Assembly (NCBI GenBank): GCA_005784505.1
Contig: VCAZ01000117.1
Location: forward strand, 703,501 to 767,500
Reading direction: 5' to 3'
From: Bagarius yarrelli
Lineage: Eukaryota; Chordata; Actinopteri; Siluriformes; Sisoridae
DNA: 64,000 nt
Part shown: positions 11,401 through 19,647 of the stretch, in pieces
How positions within the stretch are numbered: the stretch's first letter is position 1
How the letters are laid out: each line of letters begins with the position of its first letter
The notes under the pieces: model-generated
What the model was told of the DNA's origin: nothing
Database searches by the model: none
Seen by the model: the letters and a program-made list of their open reading frames with translations, nothing else
Translations under genes and position numbers: made by a program

Positions 11401-14054
11401 ACGGAAGGTTCTATACCCAGCACTACCAAAATTCCAATGCTGGGCCCCTAAGCAACTGACCCAGAAGCACAAATGGATAAAAAGGGAGATTCTACATATG
11501 GGTGACAGAAGTGTAAAGTTTTGCCCCTTTTTGAACAGTTTTGGGTTTATGATAACTGGGAACTAGGACTGATGTTCACTTACAGCAACTCCAAGCTGTT
11601 TAGTACATCACACTGTATAAGGGCGTCTGCTAAATAATGTAAATGTAAATGTACACTATAGTGTTAAACTGAAGAGTAGAAGGAACTTACTGTTGTCTGT
11701 TCCTGAAGAACTTCTGCGGGTTGGACTGGAGTCCATTCTATACAGACTGGGTCTAAATAATAAAAATTAAAATTAAAATTACATCATCTAATATTCAGAT
11801 TTTATACAGAAAAATGTATCACGTAAGGTTTGGTTGGAGCTCTTCAGCAAACGTTTTGCCGATTTTTCACTGGCTATTAAAATAAATACAGTTTAGTGAT
11901 TTTTAGTGCATATTGTTTAAGACTAAAGAACACTTTTTTATATAGTTAGCGATAAAAGTATTTATTACAGCAAATATGTTTTGAAGGTATGTTTTAAATA
12001 AAAATACATTAATTTTACCTTTCGCACAATGACAGCTGGGATAGACTCCAGCAGATCCCTGTGACTCTGATTAGGAATAAACGGGTATAGACAATGAATG
12101 AATTAATGGATGGATGGATGGAGGGATGGCGGGAGGGAGGGAGGATGGATATAATTCAGCCAGATAGAATTATTAAGTGATTATAAAATAGATATTTTAA
12201 ATTTTTAGTTAATTAAAATCACTTTATAGTTCAGTTCTCCATACTTACAATAAAGGATATTTCATGAATAATTCTCTTTTATTATTACAATTTCTGTCAA
12301 AACAATTTGTAAAATAATTCTAATATCAATACTACAATACAATACTATCAATACAAAAATTGGAAAAGGGTTTAATTGCCAACCATACATCATAGCTGGT
12401 CTCACCACTGTCTCTAAACCATACATCATAACCATACTCATGGTCTCACCACTGTCTCTAAACCAACATCATACATCTCTAAACCATACATGGTCTCACC
12501 ACACTGTCTCTAAAACCCCAACCATACATCACCACTAAAACATACACAATAGCTGGTCTCACCACTGTCTCACCACTAAACCATACATCATGCTCACCAG
12601 CTGGTCTCACCACTGTCTCTAAACCATATAAACTGTCACCACTGTCTCTAAACCATACATAGCTGGTCTCACCCACTGTCTCTAACCCATAACATCATAA
12701 CTGGTCTCACCCTGTCCTCTACTAACCATACATCATAGCTGGTCTCACCCACTGTCTCTAAACCCATACATCATAGCTGGTCTCACCACTGTCTCTAACA
12801 CTGTCTCACCACGTCTCTAAACCATACATCATAGCTGGTCTCTCACCACTGTCTCTAAAAAACCATACATCATAGCTGGTCTCTCCACAATGTCATAACC
12901 ATAGCTCTCACCACTGTCTCTAAACCATACATATAGCTGTCTCACCACTCATACATCATAGCTGGTCTCACCCACTGTCTCTCATAGTCTAAACCATACA
13001 TCATAGCTGGTCTCACCACTGTCTCTAAACCATACATCATAGCTGGTCTCAACTCACCACATGTCTCTAACTGTCTCTAAACCATATCATAGCTGGTCTC
13101 CCCACTGTCTCTAAACCATACATCATAAGCTGGTCTCACCCATGTCTCTCTAAACCATACATCATAACTGGTCTTACTACTGTCTCTAAACCCTACATCA
13201 TAGCTGGTCTTACCACTGTCTCTAAACCATACATCATAGCTGCTCTCACCACTGTCTCTAAACCATACATCATAGCTGGTCTTACTACTGTCTCTAAACC
13301 CTACATCATAGCTGGTCTCACCACTGTCTCTAAACCCTACATCATAGCTGTCTCACCACTGTCTCTAAACCATACATCATAACTGCTCTCACCACTGATT
13401 TATGGTTTGGAGACAGTGGCACTTCAGGAAGAAACAGGTGGCAGAGCTGGAAGTAGCAGAGCTAAAGGTGTTAAGGATTTCTAACATCCCCCTACCAATA
13501 TATTCACTATCCCTCCTCTGTACATGTCCAAACCACCTCAATCTGGCTTCTCTGACTTTCTCCCCAAAACATCTAATATAAGGCTATTAGGAATACATTT
13601 ATTAATTTATTAGGAATAAAGCTTCGTCCTTCGTCTTACTGGAAAGAAAATATTTATGACGCAACAACCGCGCGTTTTTTTTTCATAAATTCTGTAAATA
13701 TGAGGTCCGCGATGTTCCCCTTCCGCTTTTACCTTTAAGTATCTAAAAGCTGCGCATCCCCAATCTACGCGCTCCTGCATTAAACTTGTTTTCTGGACGA
13801 TCGGTTAGTTTATCTACCGTAAAAAGGTAAAAAAAAAAAAAAACAACAGATAAATAATTACACAAGAAATAAATAAGATCTGTACCTCCGGGAGCGGTTG
13901 TAACATCGGAGTCAGATGTCGTTTGCTCTCCATCGCTCCGTTTACCGTAAAAGAAAATTTCGCCGGCAATGGCTGCAGCTCCGGTCCCGATCAGTAGGGG
14001 GCGCAGTGGATTATCTGCTCTAGCAGTCTCAACTTTACTAACAAACTTTGCCAT
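581..14054 (-). CDS. Repeat-built coiled-coil protein gene, 5' part (26 exons in window)
   Basis: The product is an unrecognised long coiled-coil protein. Twenty-six exons join in frame to 1100 codons without a stop: 14054-13886, 11752-11691, 10960-10838, 9790-9653, 8774-8601, 8306-8136, 8051-7938, 7479-7387, 7161-7027, 6922-6788, 6580-6446, 6295-6134, 6063-5977, 5036-4944, 4764-4594, 4487-4362, 4108-4016, 3762-3634, 3519-3394, 2481-2389, 2204-2034, 1927-1802, 1546-1466, 1244-1116, 1008-883, 718-581. The last one ends in a donor site, so the gene continues past the left edge. Residues 1-77 are unique, with a modest hydrophobic stretch at about 20-38 that could be a membrane anchor. Everything after that is Glu/Lys/Gln-rich heptad sequence in a few recurring cassette types. 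All exons from the third onward begin and end in phase 0. Function is unknown; a structural or tethering role is only inferred. The exon model is strong because frames and splice sites agree throughout; individual exons may be alternatively used. Confidence 0.82.
883..1008 (-). CDS. Coiled-coil gene exon 25 (type A cassette)
   Basis: Forty-two codons beginning ECEQKQEAHSILQFEYDEMK and ending KVKDLLK. It is the last exon of the duplicated block. Confidence 0.8.
1116..1244 (-). CDS. Coiled-coil gene exon 24 (type B-like cassette)
   Basis: Forty-three codons beginning VSQAETEEERTNLTKQVDKL and ending YDELLL at donor GTAAGT. Confidence 0.8.
1466..1546 (-). CDS. Coiled-coil gene exon 23 (type C cassette, short)
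   Basis: Twenty-seven codons beginning ERQREQEDHSILQKENDEIK and ending LELLK. It lacks the 'IHQH' part of its duplicate, exon 17. Confidence 0.78.
1802..1927 (-). CDS. Coiled-coil gene exon 22 (type A cassette)
   Basis: Forty-two codons, near-identical to exon 16, with Arg in 'DGMRKT'. Acceptor follows TGTGTGTTTTAG. Confidence 0.82.
2034..2204 (-). CDS. Coiled-coil gene exon 21 (type B cassette, GC donor)
   Basis: Fifty-seven codons with the same protein as exon 15; the one base change seen is silent. It also ends at a GCAAGT donor. Confidence 0.78.
2389..2481 (-). CDS. Coiled-coil gene exon 20 (type C cassette)
   Basis: Thirty-one codons beginning EHQREQETNIILQTEKDEIK. It opens the second copy of the six-exon duplicated block and is separated from exon 19 by a polypurine tract of more than 500 bp. 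Confidence 0.8.
2640..3220. repeat. A/G polypurine tract in an intron, with embedded exon fragment
   Basis: A long run of AAAAG/GGAAA-type sequence on the plus strand. Its 5' flank (CAGCCCTGGTATAGGAAA) is shared with the tract at 5220. A piece at about 2863-2920 is identical to the 3' edge of exon 22 and its intron (1905-1960). Confidence 0.85.
3394..3519 (-). CDS. Coiled-coil gene exon 19 (type A cassette)
   Basis: Forty-two codons beginning ECEQKQEAHSILQFKYNEMK and ending KVEDLLK. It is the duplicate of exon 25. Confidence 0.8.
3634..3762 (-). CDS. Coiled-coil gene exon 18 (type B-like cassette)
   Basis: Forty-three codons beginning VSQAETEDERTNLRKQVDKL and ending YDELLH at donor GTAAGT. 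It is the duplicate of exon 24. Confidence 0.8.
4016..4108 (-). CDS. Coiled-coil gene exon 17 (type C cassette)
   Basis: Thirty-one codons beginning EHQQEQEDHSILQAKNDEMK and ending HQHELLK. Its duplicate, exon 23, is four codons shorter. Confidence 0.78.
4362..4487 (-). CDS. Coiled-coil gene exon 16 (type A cassette)
   Basis: Forty-two codons beginning EFEQEHKAYSILQFEYNEMK and ending TLEEILR at donor GTAAAC. It is the near-identical duplicate of exon 22, with Lys instead of Arg in 'DGMKKT'. Confidence 0.82.
4594..4764 (-). CDS. Coiled-coil gene exon 15 (type B cassette, GC donor)
   Basis: Fifty-seven codons beginning VSLAEAANEHRKFSRTITQL and ending YHKIKN. The exon end is set by homology with other type B exons, and the following bases are GCAAGT, the usual form of a GC-AG intron donor. 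Its copy at 2034-2204 has the same donor. Confidence 0.78.
4944..5036 (-). CDS. Coiled-coil gene exon 14 (type C cassette)
   Basis: Thirty-one codons beginning EHQREQETNIILQTEKDEMK. It differs from its duplicate, exon 20, by one visible amino-acid change (DEMK here, DEIK there). Confidence 0.8.
5222..5580. repeat. Second A/G polypurine tract
   Basis: Same composition and same left flank as the tract at 2640. It includes an uninterrupted A run of more than 50 bases. It lies in the intron between exons 13 and 14, at the matching place in the other copy of the duplicated block. Confidence 0.85.
5977..6063 (-). CDS. Coiled-coil gene exon 13 (type A cassette, 5'-truncated)
   Basis: Twenty-nine codons beginning FEYNEMKKTIRRLEVDNGDL. 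Full type A exons carry 13 more codons ending in Leu-Gln (CTC CAG) before this point. Here CTTCAG directly precedes the exon and could act as the acceptor, so the unit appears to have lost its first third. It could instead be a decayed exon that is skipped. Confidence 0.55.
6134..6295 (-). CDS. Coiled-coil gene exon 12 (type B cassette)
   Basis: Fifty-four codons beginning VSLAEAGKAHKRTIAQLEEE and ending YQELRN at donor GTAAGA. Compared with exons 15 and 21 it lacks three codons near the start. Confidence 0.8.
6446..6580 (-). CDS. Coiled-coil gene exon 11 (type A/C hybrid cassette)
   Basis: Forty-five codons beginning ECEQEREARIILQVAYNEIK and ending KQQELLN, at donor GTATAC. Its start resembles type A and its end resembles type C. 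Confidence 0.78.
6716..6760. repeat. (CA)n microsatellite
   Basis: About twenty CA dinucleotides within an intron of the coiled-coil gene. Confidence 0.9.
6788..6922 (-). CDS. Coiled-coil gene exon 10 (type A cassette)
   Basis: Forty-five codons beginning EYEPKQEADSVHQFEYNEMN and ending KVEDLLK. It carries helix-unfriendly changes (Pro at position 4 and another Pro in 'ALPEVEN'), so this unit may bend or interrupt the coil. Confidence 0.72.
7027..7161 (-). CDS. Coiled-coil gene exon 9 (type B-like cassette)
   Basis: Forty-five codons beginning VFQAEIEEERTNLSKKADKL and ending YKELGN at donor GTGAGT. It belongs with the 'VSQAE.E.ERTNL' subfamily found again in exons 18 and 24. Confidence 0.78.
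7387..7479 (-). CDS. Coiled-coil gene exon 8 (type C cassette)
   Basis: Thirty-one codons beginning DRQQDQEAYNILQAEKDKLN and ending QQQELLK, with acceptor TATTTCAG and donor GTAAAC. Type C cassettes pair the shared N-terminal motif with a short Gln-rich end. Confidence 0.78.
7762..7915 (-). repeat. tRNA-derived SINE, family A, antisense (partial)
   Basis: Carries the family A marks CATTTGGCAGACGCCCTTAT, GGGCTCTGCTCAGGGGGCCA and GGTTAGCAATCCAACATGTT in antisense. Part of its tRNA-like head has decayed. Confidence 0.75.
7938..8051 (-). CDS. Coiled-coil gene exon 7 (type A cassette, shortened)
   Basis: Thirty-eight codons beginning ECEQKQEAHSILQFEYNEMK and ending DEMKKLLK. It is four codons shorter than the 42-codon type A members, having lost one heptad-scale piece near its end. 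Acceptor follows a GT-rich tract. Confidence 0.8.
8136..8306 (-). CDS. Coiled-coil gene exon 6 (type B cassette)
   Basis: Fifty-seven codons beginning VSRAVIEKEHEKVAQTIAQL and ending YEKLRN at a GTATGT donor. It is a full-length type B cassette with the hallmark 'LEEEKS.L....E.LNSTVQDM'. Confidence 0.8.
8364..8428. repeat. (CA)n microsatellite
   Basis: About thirty uninterrupted CA dinucleotides in the intron between exons 5 and 6 of the coiled-coil gene. Confidence 0.92.
8601..8774 (-). CDS. Coiled-coil gene exon 5 (fused B+C cassette)
   Basis: Fifty-eight codons beginning AEEEHQKDVETIAQLDKEKS. The first part matches the type B cassette (VEKLNNTVQ) and the second the type C cassette (SIIQTENNEMKKILIHQQEL), read through without an intron. 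Elsewhere in the gene these two modules are separate exons. Confidence 0.75.
9586..9615. repeat. (CA)n microsatellite
   Basis: About fifteen CA dinucleotides just downstream of exon 4 of the coiled-coil gene (intron 4). Confidence 0.9.
9653..9790 (-). CDS. Coiled-coil gene exon 4 (long cassette, type A)
   Basis: Forty-six codons beginning ECKQEHNAYGILKFKYNETK and ending DELLK, bounded by TGTTTTAG and GTATAC. This is the most upstream member of the 'ECEQ..A.SILQFEYNEMK' cassette family and is more diverged than later members. Confidence 0.75.
10838..10960 (-). CDS. Coiled-coil gene exon 3 (first heptad segment)
   Basis: Reads NAEAEAKIQASAVSDTKLED and then a leucine-rich heptad stretch ending in MKNE. 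Acceptor is TTTCAG and donor GTACGT. It does not belong to the repeated cassette families further downstream. Confidence 0.75.
11130..11335 (-). repeat. SINE family A, antisense
   Basis: Runs from ATTTGGCAGACACCCTTTAT to AACACCTTAACCACTGAGCT in antisense, a full-length copy. Confidence 0.8.
11358..11655 (+). repeat. SINE family A, sense, with internal insertion
   Basis: Head GGTAGCTCAGAGGTTTAGGT and end AAGGGCGTCTGCTAAATAAT are separated by about 130 bp more than usual. It forms an inverted pair with the copy at 11130. Confidence 0.7.
11691..11752 (-). CDS. Coiled-coil gene exon 2
   Basis: A 62-nt exon between acceptor TTATTTAG and donor GTAAGT. It completes the split codon left by exon 1 and reads DPVCIEWTPVQPAEVLQEQT. 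It restores phase 0, which all later exons keep. It is a linker between the N-terminus and the coiled coil. Confidence 0.7.
12047..12160 (+). repeat. SINE family B 3' fragment with (GGAT)n tail
   Basis: Reads GCTGGGATAGACTCCAGCAG through the GGGTATAGACAATGAATGAA end, then runs into an ATGG/GGAT simple repeat. Confidence 0.75.
12379..13400. repeat. 36-bp minisatellite in intron 1 of the coiled-coil gene
   Basis: About 1 kb of tandem copies of a roughly 36-bp unit containing ACCATACATCATAGCTGGTC and then TCACCACTGTCTCTAA. Copies are ragged in the first half, with indels and partial units, and regular in the second half (about 13000-13390). Identity between neighbours suggests recent turnover. 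Confidence 0.9.
13886..14054 (-). CDS. Coiled-coil gene exon 1 (start codon, N-terminus)
   Basis: This exon starts with an ATG and reads MAKFVSKVETARADNPLRPL, then a hydrophobic stretch LLIGTGAAAIAGEIFFYG, then an acidic Ser/Thr-rich segment. It ends after one base of a codon at donor GTACAG. The hydrophobic stretch could anchor the protein in a membrane, but it is rich in Gly and Ala and short, so this is unproven. Confidence 0.75.
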
Positions 14055-14099
14055 TTGTTTTCTTTAGTAAAAAGGTTACGCCATGGTGCGTCTGATTTA

Positions 14100-14175
14100 C
14101 CTTTTAATGACGTCACATACGTCACTTGGCGACTGACAATCAAAGCAAAGCAAAGAAGAGCGGCGGTGTGACGCA
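14100..14175 (-). promoter_or_regulatory. Probable promoter of the coiled-coil gene with CRE palindrome
   Basis: About 55 bp upstream of the start codon is a perfect TGACGTCA palindrome (14108-14115). A second TACGTCA half-site lies at 14119-14125 and a TGACGC at about 14166. These are the classic CREB/ATF site and half-sites. No TATA box stands out. Promoter function is inferred from position. Confidence 0.45.
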
Positions 14176-14664
14176 GTTAGCTAGAAATAATAATAATAAT
14201 AATGATTATATGATGTGTTTTAATGTTATATATACACATTTTTACAATTTGGGTGATAAAGAAGACTTTATCTAGAAAGATATTAGTATTAGTACTACTA
14301 CTTATAATAATAATTAATAAATTGGAATATATTTAAAGATAAAATTTAAAGCTAACTCCTAAAAAATGCTGTATTTTTTTTTTTTTTAAATAAAGTGAGT
14401 GAGAATTTTTTAGCTTTTTTTCTTATGTTTGTTTGCTGTTTTTTATTTAAGCCAGTATTGGATTCATTTGGATATTAGGATCAGCTGCATGCAGTATACT
14501 GCACATTATTCATTGCATATATTGCACAGCACCTGCAATTATATTTACACTTCCCTATGCTGTCCATTGCGAATACTTATATGCAGACTAGTGCGCTACT
14601 TTATTATTTTTTTTATCTTGCTGTAAAATAAAGCTAATAATATGGTAAGGAAGTGCACATACTG

Positions 14665-14822
14665 CACCACTGTTTGGGTCCTTGAGCAAGACCCTTAACC
14701 CCTCCTGCTCCAGGGGCGCTGCATCATAGCTGACCCTGACCCCCAACTTACTAAGATGGGATATGCGAAAATTGCATTTCATTGGCTCTGTACATGTACC
14801 TTGCACAATGAATTAAATATTA
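14665..14822 (+). repeat. SINE family C, partial
   Basis: Shares GGGTCCTTGAGCAAGACCCT, CATAGCTGACCCTG and the 'atatgcg.aaa....atttcat' end with 15600-15835. Confidence 0.7.
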
Positions 14823-15599
14823 TTATTAAGCTAAGCTAAGCTAAGTGCGCTAAGTCAAGTCAAGTTTAGTTCACGTTTTGTCACATTGTAAATAAACTAA
14901 ACTTAGATTCTGGTAATTAAAAAAAAGTTCACTGTGTGTGGTGTGTTTAAAAAAACACACAAAAACATACATTGGCAGCTGTTGCTGAAAAATAAAAAAA
15001 ATAATAAAAAATGTGGGGAGGCACAAACAGAAAAATCAAACTGTTAGTAAAAAGCCGATGGTGATGTATCAATGAGGCTAAAAATTGTCAAGCTGTTAAT
15101 GTTAGTAAGTTAACTTTTAAAAAGAAAAGCAATAAATGTAGCATGAATCAGTAAATTTGAGTTCATTTGAATGATTCAGCCATTTATATCAATCGGATTC
15201 AGAGATGAAGGATGTAATACTAATATTGTCCACTAGGAAGGAGAAAATGGACAAAAAAGTCTATTTAAAAACGGTCCAATTAAATAAGGTCAAAAATATA
15301 AAAGAAATTTTATGGACCTACATACACACTCGCTTGTCCGGCACCCAGCATACACAGATGAATGAAATACAGTAATTTTTTTGTTTTAAATAAATCTACG
15401 TTTCATTTATCGCATTTAAAACACCCTTATACTGTAAAAGAACAACTCAGATGATGGTAGGTGAATGAACACAGTTTATTTACAATGCAGCTTGCAATGT
15501 GACATAGTTGAGAGCAATAGCAAGTAGAATCCGTATCTAAATTAATAAATCGAGAATACTTGTGGGTGGAAAAAGGAGCTAGATATGGAAAGTATTTGT

Positions 15600-15835
15600 G
15601 GACACTGGTGGTTAAATGGTTAAAAGTTGTTGATTGGAAGATCATGAAGACCTGGGTTTAAGGCCCACCACTGCCAGTCAGCCACCGTTGGGTCCTTGAG
15701 CAAGACCCTTAATCCCTCCTTCTCCAGAGGGCGGTTTATCATAGCTGACCCTGTGCTCTGACCCCCAACTTTCTAAGCAGGGATATGCGGAGAAACAAAT
15801 TTCATGGTGCGGTAAAGTGTTTGAGATAAATAAAC
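15600..15835 (+). repeat. SINE family C, sense
   Basis: Has a tRNA-like head (GGTGGTTAAATGGTTAAAAG, GACCTGGGTTTAAGG) and the GGGATATGCGGAGAAACAAA end. The same end is at 14757. Confidence 0.75.
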
Positions 15836-16109
15836 AATTTAATAGGAATGCTGAAGTGAATCCAGAAACTCTAGAATAAGTCAGTTTCTTAGTCTGTGAC
15901 TAGACCGTGTGTGAGTGAGGAGTGTTTACATGTAGAGAAAAATGGTGATTACAAACAGGTCTGTCCAGTTGGTACTTAGAGGAAGTGTGCTGATGCTGGG
16001 TGGTGAGAACTTCTGGTTCGTCTGTTGACTTATTTCAATTAGTCCAACACTTTAACCACTGAGCTACCACTTCCTGCTGTAATAAATGATAACAGTGAAC
16101 AGTGAAACT

Positions 16110-16315
16110 GAAATCTTCTATACCCGCTTATTCTCTTATTCGGGGTCACAGAGGATCTCCTGGAGTCTATCCCAGCTGTCTTTGAAAGGGCGAAAGGCAG
16201 GAGGGGCAGACAAGCTCGGGAAAAACATGCAAACACAGAAAGGCCCCTGCCTGGGGAATCGAACCCGGGACCTTCTTGCTGTAAGCCACCATGCTGCCCA
16301 TACTGACCAACCAAA
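16110..16315 (-). repeat. SINE family B, antisense
   Basis: Antisense copy from TCTATACCCGCTTATTCTCT to AATCGAACCCGGGACCTTCT. Open frames over it are spurious. Confidence 0.78.
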
Positions 16316-17089
16316 TGGGTTAAATTTCTTTTTAATTTGCGATGTAATTTTCTTATCAACTTCCTCTTATCTCTTCACCCGTTTTCTGCCACTCTCAATA
16401 AACAGGCCTGAGAGGTCTCCGTTCAAGTCCGCCTCCAGTCTGGTTATTGTTGCAATAAGCATCAGTAAATAAGATTTAATGCATGCTTAAAAATCGCAGT
16501 TCATAGTGGCCGTATTTAGTGGACGCAAAGGTTTCAAAGGTTCTATAATGTCGTGACCAGAGATTAACAGATAACATTTAATTGCATTTATATATAACTG
16601 ATAACTTATATGCAGCTCTTATACCGCCCCCTTGTTTTTGACATAATGATAACAACAGTACTGAACTGAATAAACATTTTATTTATAGCTGTGATTTTTC
16701 TCCCACCTTGCAAAGAGTTTTTTTTAATACAAATTAATGTAAATAATACAAAAAATCAAAAAAATATTAAATATATTAAATAACATTAATTTAAATATAA
16801 AATATATAAAAATTACATTTAATAGAACTTGCATCACAAAAATACATTGAAAAATCAATTGCACCATCATTTAATGCCCTTATTAATTAAAGGCTGTAAT
16901 CAGGTAACAAAAAAATAACATGAAATAATTGTCAATTAAAATAAAAAGATTTTAAAAAATGCTTATTTACTTTAGCCCGGCTCATTAATCCAAGTTAAAC
17001 AGAATGAGGTAGTGATTTAGATGTGTGGTGTGGTGTAGTGCATTATTTGATGATATGTATAATAATAATAATAATAATAATAATAAATG

Positions 17090-17565
17090 AATGGCCTTAC
17101 CTGTAAATGTCAAGACTCGGTCAGGCTTGCGGGGTGTGTTTCTCTGCCAGGCCACCGGAGGGCAATGAAGAGACTTTGTGTTTATGTTCTAGTTCATGTG
17201 CTTAATGTTTGTTTGTCTTGTCATGTGTTTCCCCTATCCATGTGTCATGTGTCCATTGGTTTATTTCAGGTCACATGTTCCTTATTGTGTGTTTCCTTTA
17301 GTTTATTGTTTCCCCTATTAGGTCTAGTATCTGTGTTTTAGTCTGTATTGGTCTTGATTTGTTGTGTGTCACAGTTGGTGTCATGGTTATGGTTATGGTT
17401 ATGGTTATGGTTATGATCATGGTCAAGTTCTAGTTTATGTCAGGTCTGGTTAAGTTTTGTGTTTCGTGTTTTTCAAGTTCTTTAGTTTTTTTTTTTGTTT
17501 GTTTATTAGTTATTTCAATAAAAAACTGTGCATCCAACCTCAACCCTACGATTTGTGACAGTAAG
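17090..17565 (+). repeat. Unclassified interspersed repeat ending in AATAAAA and a 'gtgcatccaacctc' tail
   Basis: T/G-rich sequence with repeated 'catgtgttt', 'gtttagttta' motifs, a GGTTAT run and an end 'ATAAAAAACTGTGCATCCAA'. Antisense sequence of similar flavour (CATGACCAAAA, AGCACATGGACTAG, AACATGAAGAAACAAAG) occurs at 10385-10545, 32400-32530 and 62650-62860. Class unresolved. Confidence 0.4.
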
Positions 17566-18599
17566 CAATGTTGACAAGACTTTTCCCATAGTGTCGTGTC
17601 AAAATGGCGATCTTCTGTGCAATTCTAAAACCAACCACAAGATTGCATAATATATCGGTGGATCTGAAATTTTAAAACCGATATCCGATAATTTAGAAAA
17701 ATCGAAATATCGGTAAAACGATTATCGGTTGATTAATAAATAATATTGTACAAAAACAGGGGTTTTTTTGTAGATAGAATTTATTTTGTTGAACTCACTT
17801 TTTACAGTAGATGCTACCAAACCACCAGACTAATTACAGTATGTTTTTAGCACATGTGACTTTTTTATCATACCAATCGTAACCAATATACACGCTGTGT
17901 ATACACTCAATGTCAGTAAGCCACATTCTGCACATTCTAATCATCAAATGAAATCATCATTATAACTGATGTGATACATGCAAGATGGCGTGCAGGTTCA
18001 GTATCATGCAGTGTTGACACAGATATACTATAGTATTTCTCTGAGTCAGAGCAATAAAAATAAACTATCAGGCACTTTACAATGTTTGTATTTGAACTAA
18101 AACACTGTTGTTTATGATCACACCACAAAAGGCGAAATAAGGCAAGGGATTTGGGTCTTATATTAAAATATAATCGTATAAAAATAGGTGGCCACAACTG
18201 AGTTCGATACACTACAGATAATAAACTTCCACTGTATGCAATTAACCCCCACTATTTATTTGGAAGTGAAGTGATGTACAAATCTAATTTTTAAACGATG
18301 GGACTGCCTGCTGCAGGTTAGAAAAATAGGCTTCGTCCAAAATCACATAATTCCATACTATATATTATGCATAACTACACATGCAAGGCGAATAAGATGT
18401 ACAAATTTTTAGGATGCCATCAACGGTACATGAAAAGTTCCCGGTTGACCAACAACCTCTGCCTGGATTTTGAGTTATGCATTCGACGGTCACTTTATTA
18501 TCCCATGAGACTGCGGGAGAGACGCTGCATTTTAAGTGAAAATGGCAAAAAGCTTCAAGTGCTTAAAATAGCTCTTTACACAACATTTAAGTAAATTTG

Positions 18600-18720
18600 T
18601 AAAAACTGTGCAATTGAGGGTTAAGGGCTTTGCTCAGGGGTCCACAGTGGTTGCTTGGTGCTGGGAATCAAACCCGGGTCTTTCTGGTATCAGTCCCTGC
18701 CAACTCCGGCTGCTGTGATC
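18600..18720 (-). repeat. SINE family A, antisense fragment
   Basis: Only the central part is left: AGGGTTAAGGGCTTTGCTCA and GCTGGGAATCAAACCCGGGT. Confidence 0.7.
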
Positions 18721-18901
18721 GCATGTCACATATGACACATATGTCACGTATGGCAAATATCAACATGGCCGGAGGGATGCCTGAATTTTAACTCGTACTA
18801 CGCATAACCACATACTTTTATAATAGTTGGGAAGTGTGTGTAATAACTTAAATGCATTCATTAAATAGTATGTGATTACGGACACAAATACTTTTGTGTT
18901 C

Positions 18902-19105
18902 AATTACATTTACATTGACGGTATTTGGCGGACGCCCTTATCCAGATCGACTTACATTTATCTTTTTTTATACAACTGAACAAATAGGGGTTGAGGTCCT
19001 CGCTTAGGGGCCCAGCAGTGGTAACTTGGTGGTGCTGGAAATTGAACCCTGATAGCAGGGTAGCAGTCCAACAACTTAACCACTGAGCCAATACCTCCCC
19101 CTGTT
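18902..19105 (-). repeat. SINE family A, antisense
   Basis: Full-length copy from GGTATTTGGCGGACGCCCTT to CAACTTAACCACTGAGCCAA. Confidence 0.8.
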
Positions 19106-19647
19106 TATTCTAAGACAGACAAGTCATGGGAACATATTTACTCAGAGGGGTGCTGATAGGCAGGGTTTTATGTTGTGAGGTGGTGCTGCTGTAGGGCATT
19201 TTTAACATTAAATTTCTCAGCTGTCTACAGGGGGTTCTGCAGCACCCTCAGCCCCTCTATTTCCCACAGCCTTGCATGTCTGATATTATTTAATATGATT
19301 AGTGCAAAACAACTTCTGGCTCTAATTTGAATACTGGATATTGAATATAGTCTTAAACACAGTGTTTTTGTTACTGCTTCATCAACTTAAACAACATAAA
19401 AGCTCAGTCAGGACTGGTAACCACACTAGACAGATCTGGTACACAAGTGCCCTATTGTATTCCAACAATTTCCACTACTTTGTAAGAAAAAAGTTTGAAA
19501 AAGCTGAACTGCAGCCATCATGCATCTTAAGAATCTTTCTTAAAGCTCGAACAAACTCAGGCACTGATAAAAGTACAGAAACCTGTCATTCCTAACATTT
19601 GTTCGTTCTCTTTATGGATCCATGAAGTTTTTAGCATGTTGCCCTTT

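Larger units (their letters stand above)
14176..19640. other. Intergenic region between the coiled-coil gene and kcnk18
   Basis: No gene is supported here. It holds SINEs (14665, 15600, 16110, 18600, 18902), an (AAT)n run at about 17060, a GGTTAT hexamer run at 17388-17415 and an unclassified repeat at 17090-17565. The remainder is AT-rich unique sequence, including the 3' flank of kcnk18. Confidence 0.6.

Noticed and set aside
12379..13400. Possible CRISPR-like array
   Set aside because: The units are directly adjacent with no unique spacers, and the host is a vertebrate. It is a minisatellite.
16039..16472. Open frames of 106 and 128 codons
   Set aside because: Both run over an antisense family B SINE and show its consensus, not a protein family.
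17388..17416. Telomere-like repeat (GGTTAT)n
   Set aside because: The vertebrate telomere unit is TTAGGG. Only five GGTTAT units occur inside a T/G-rich repeat, with no subtelomeric context.
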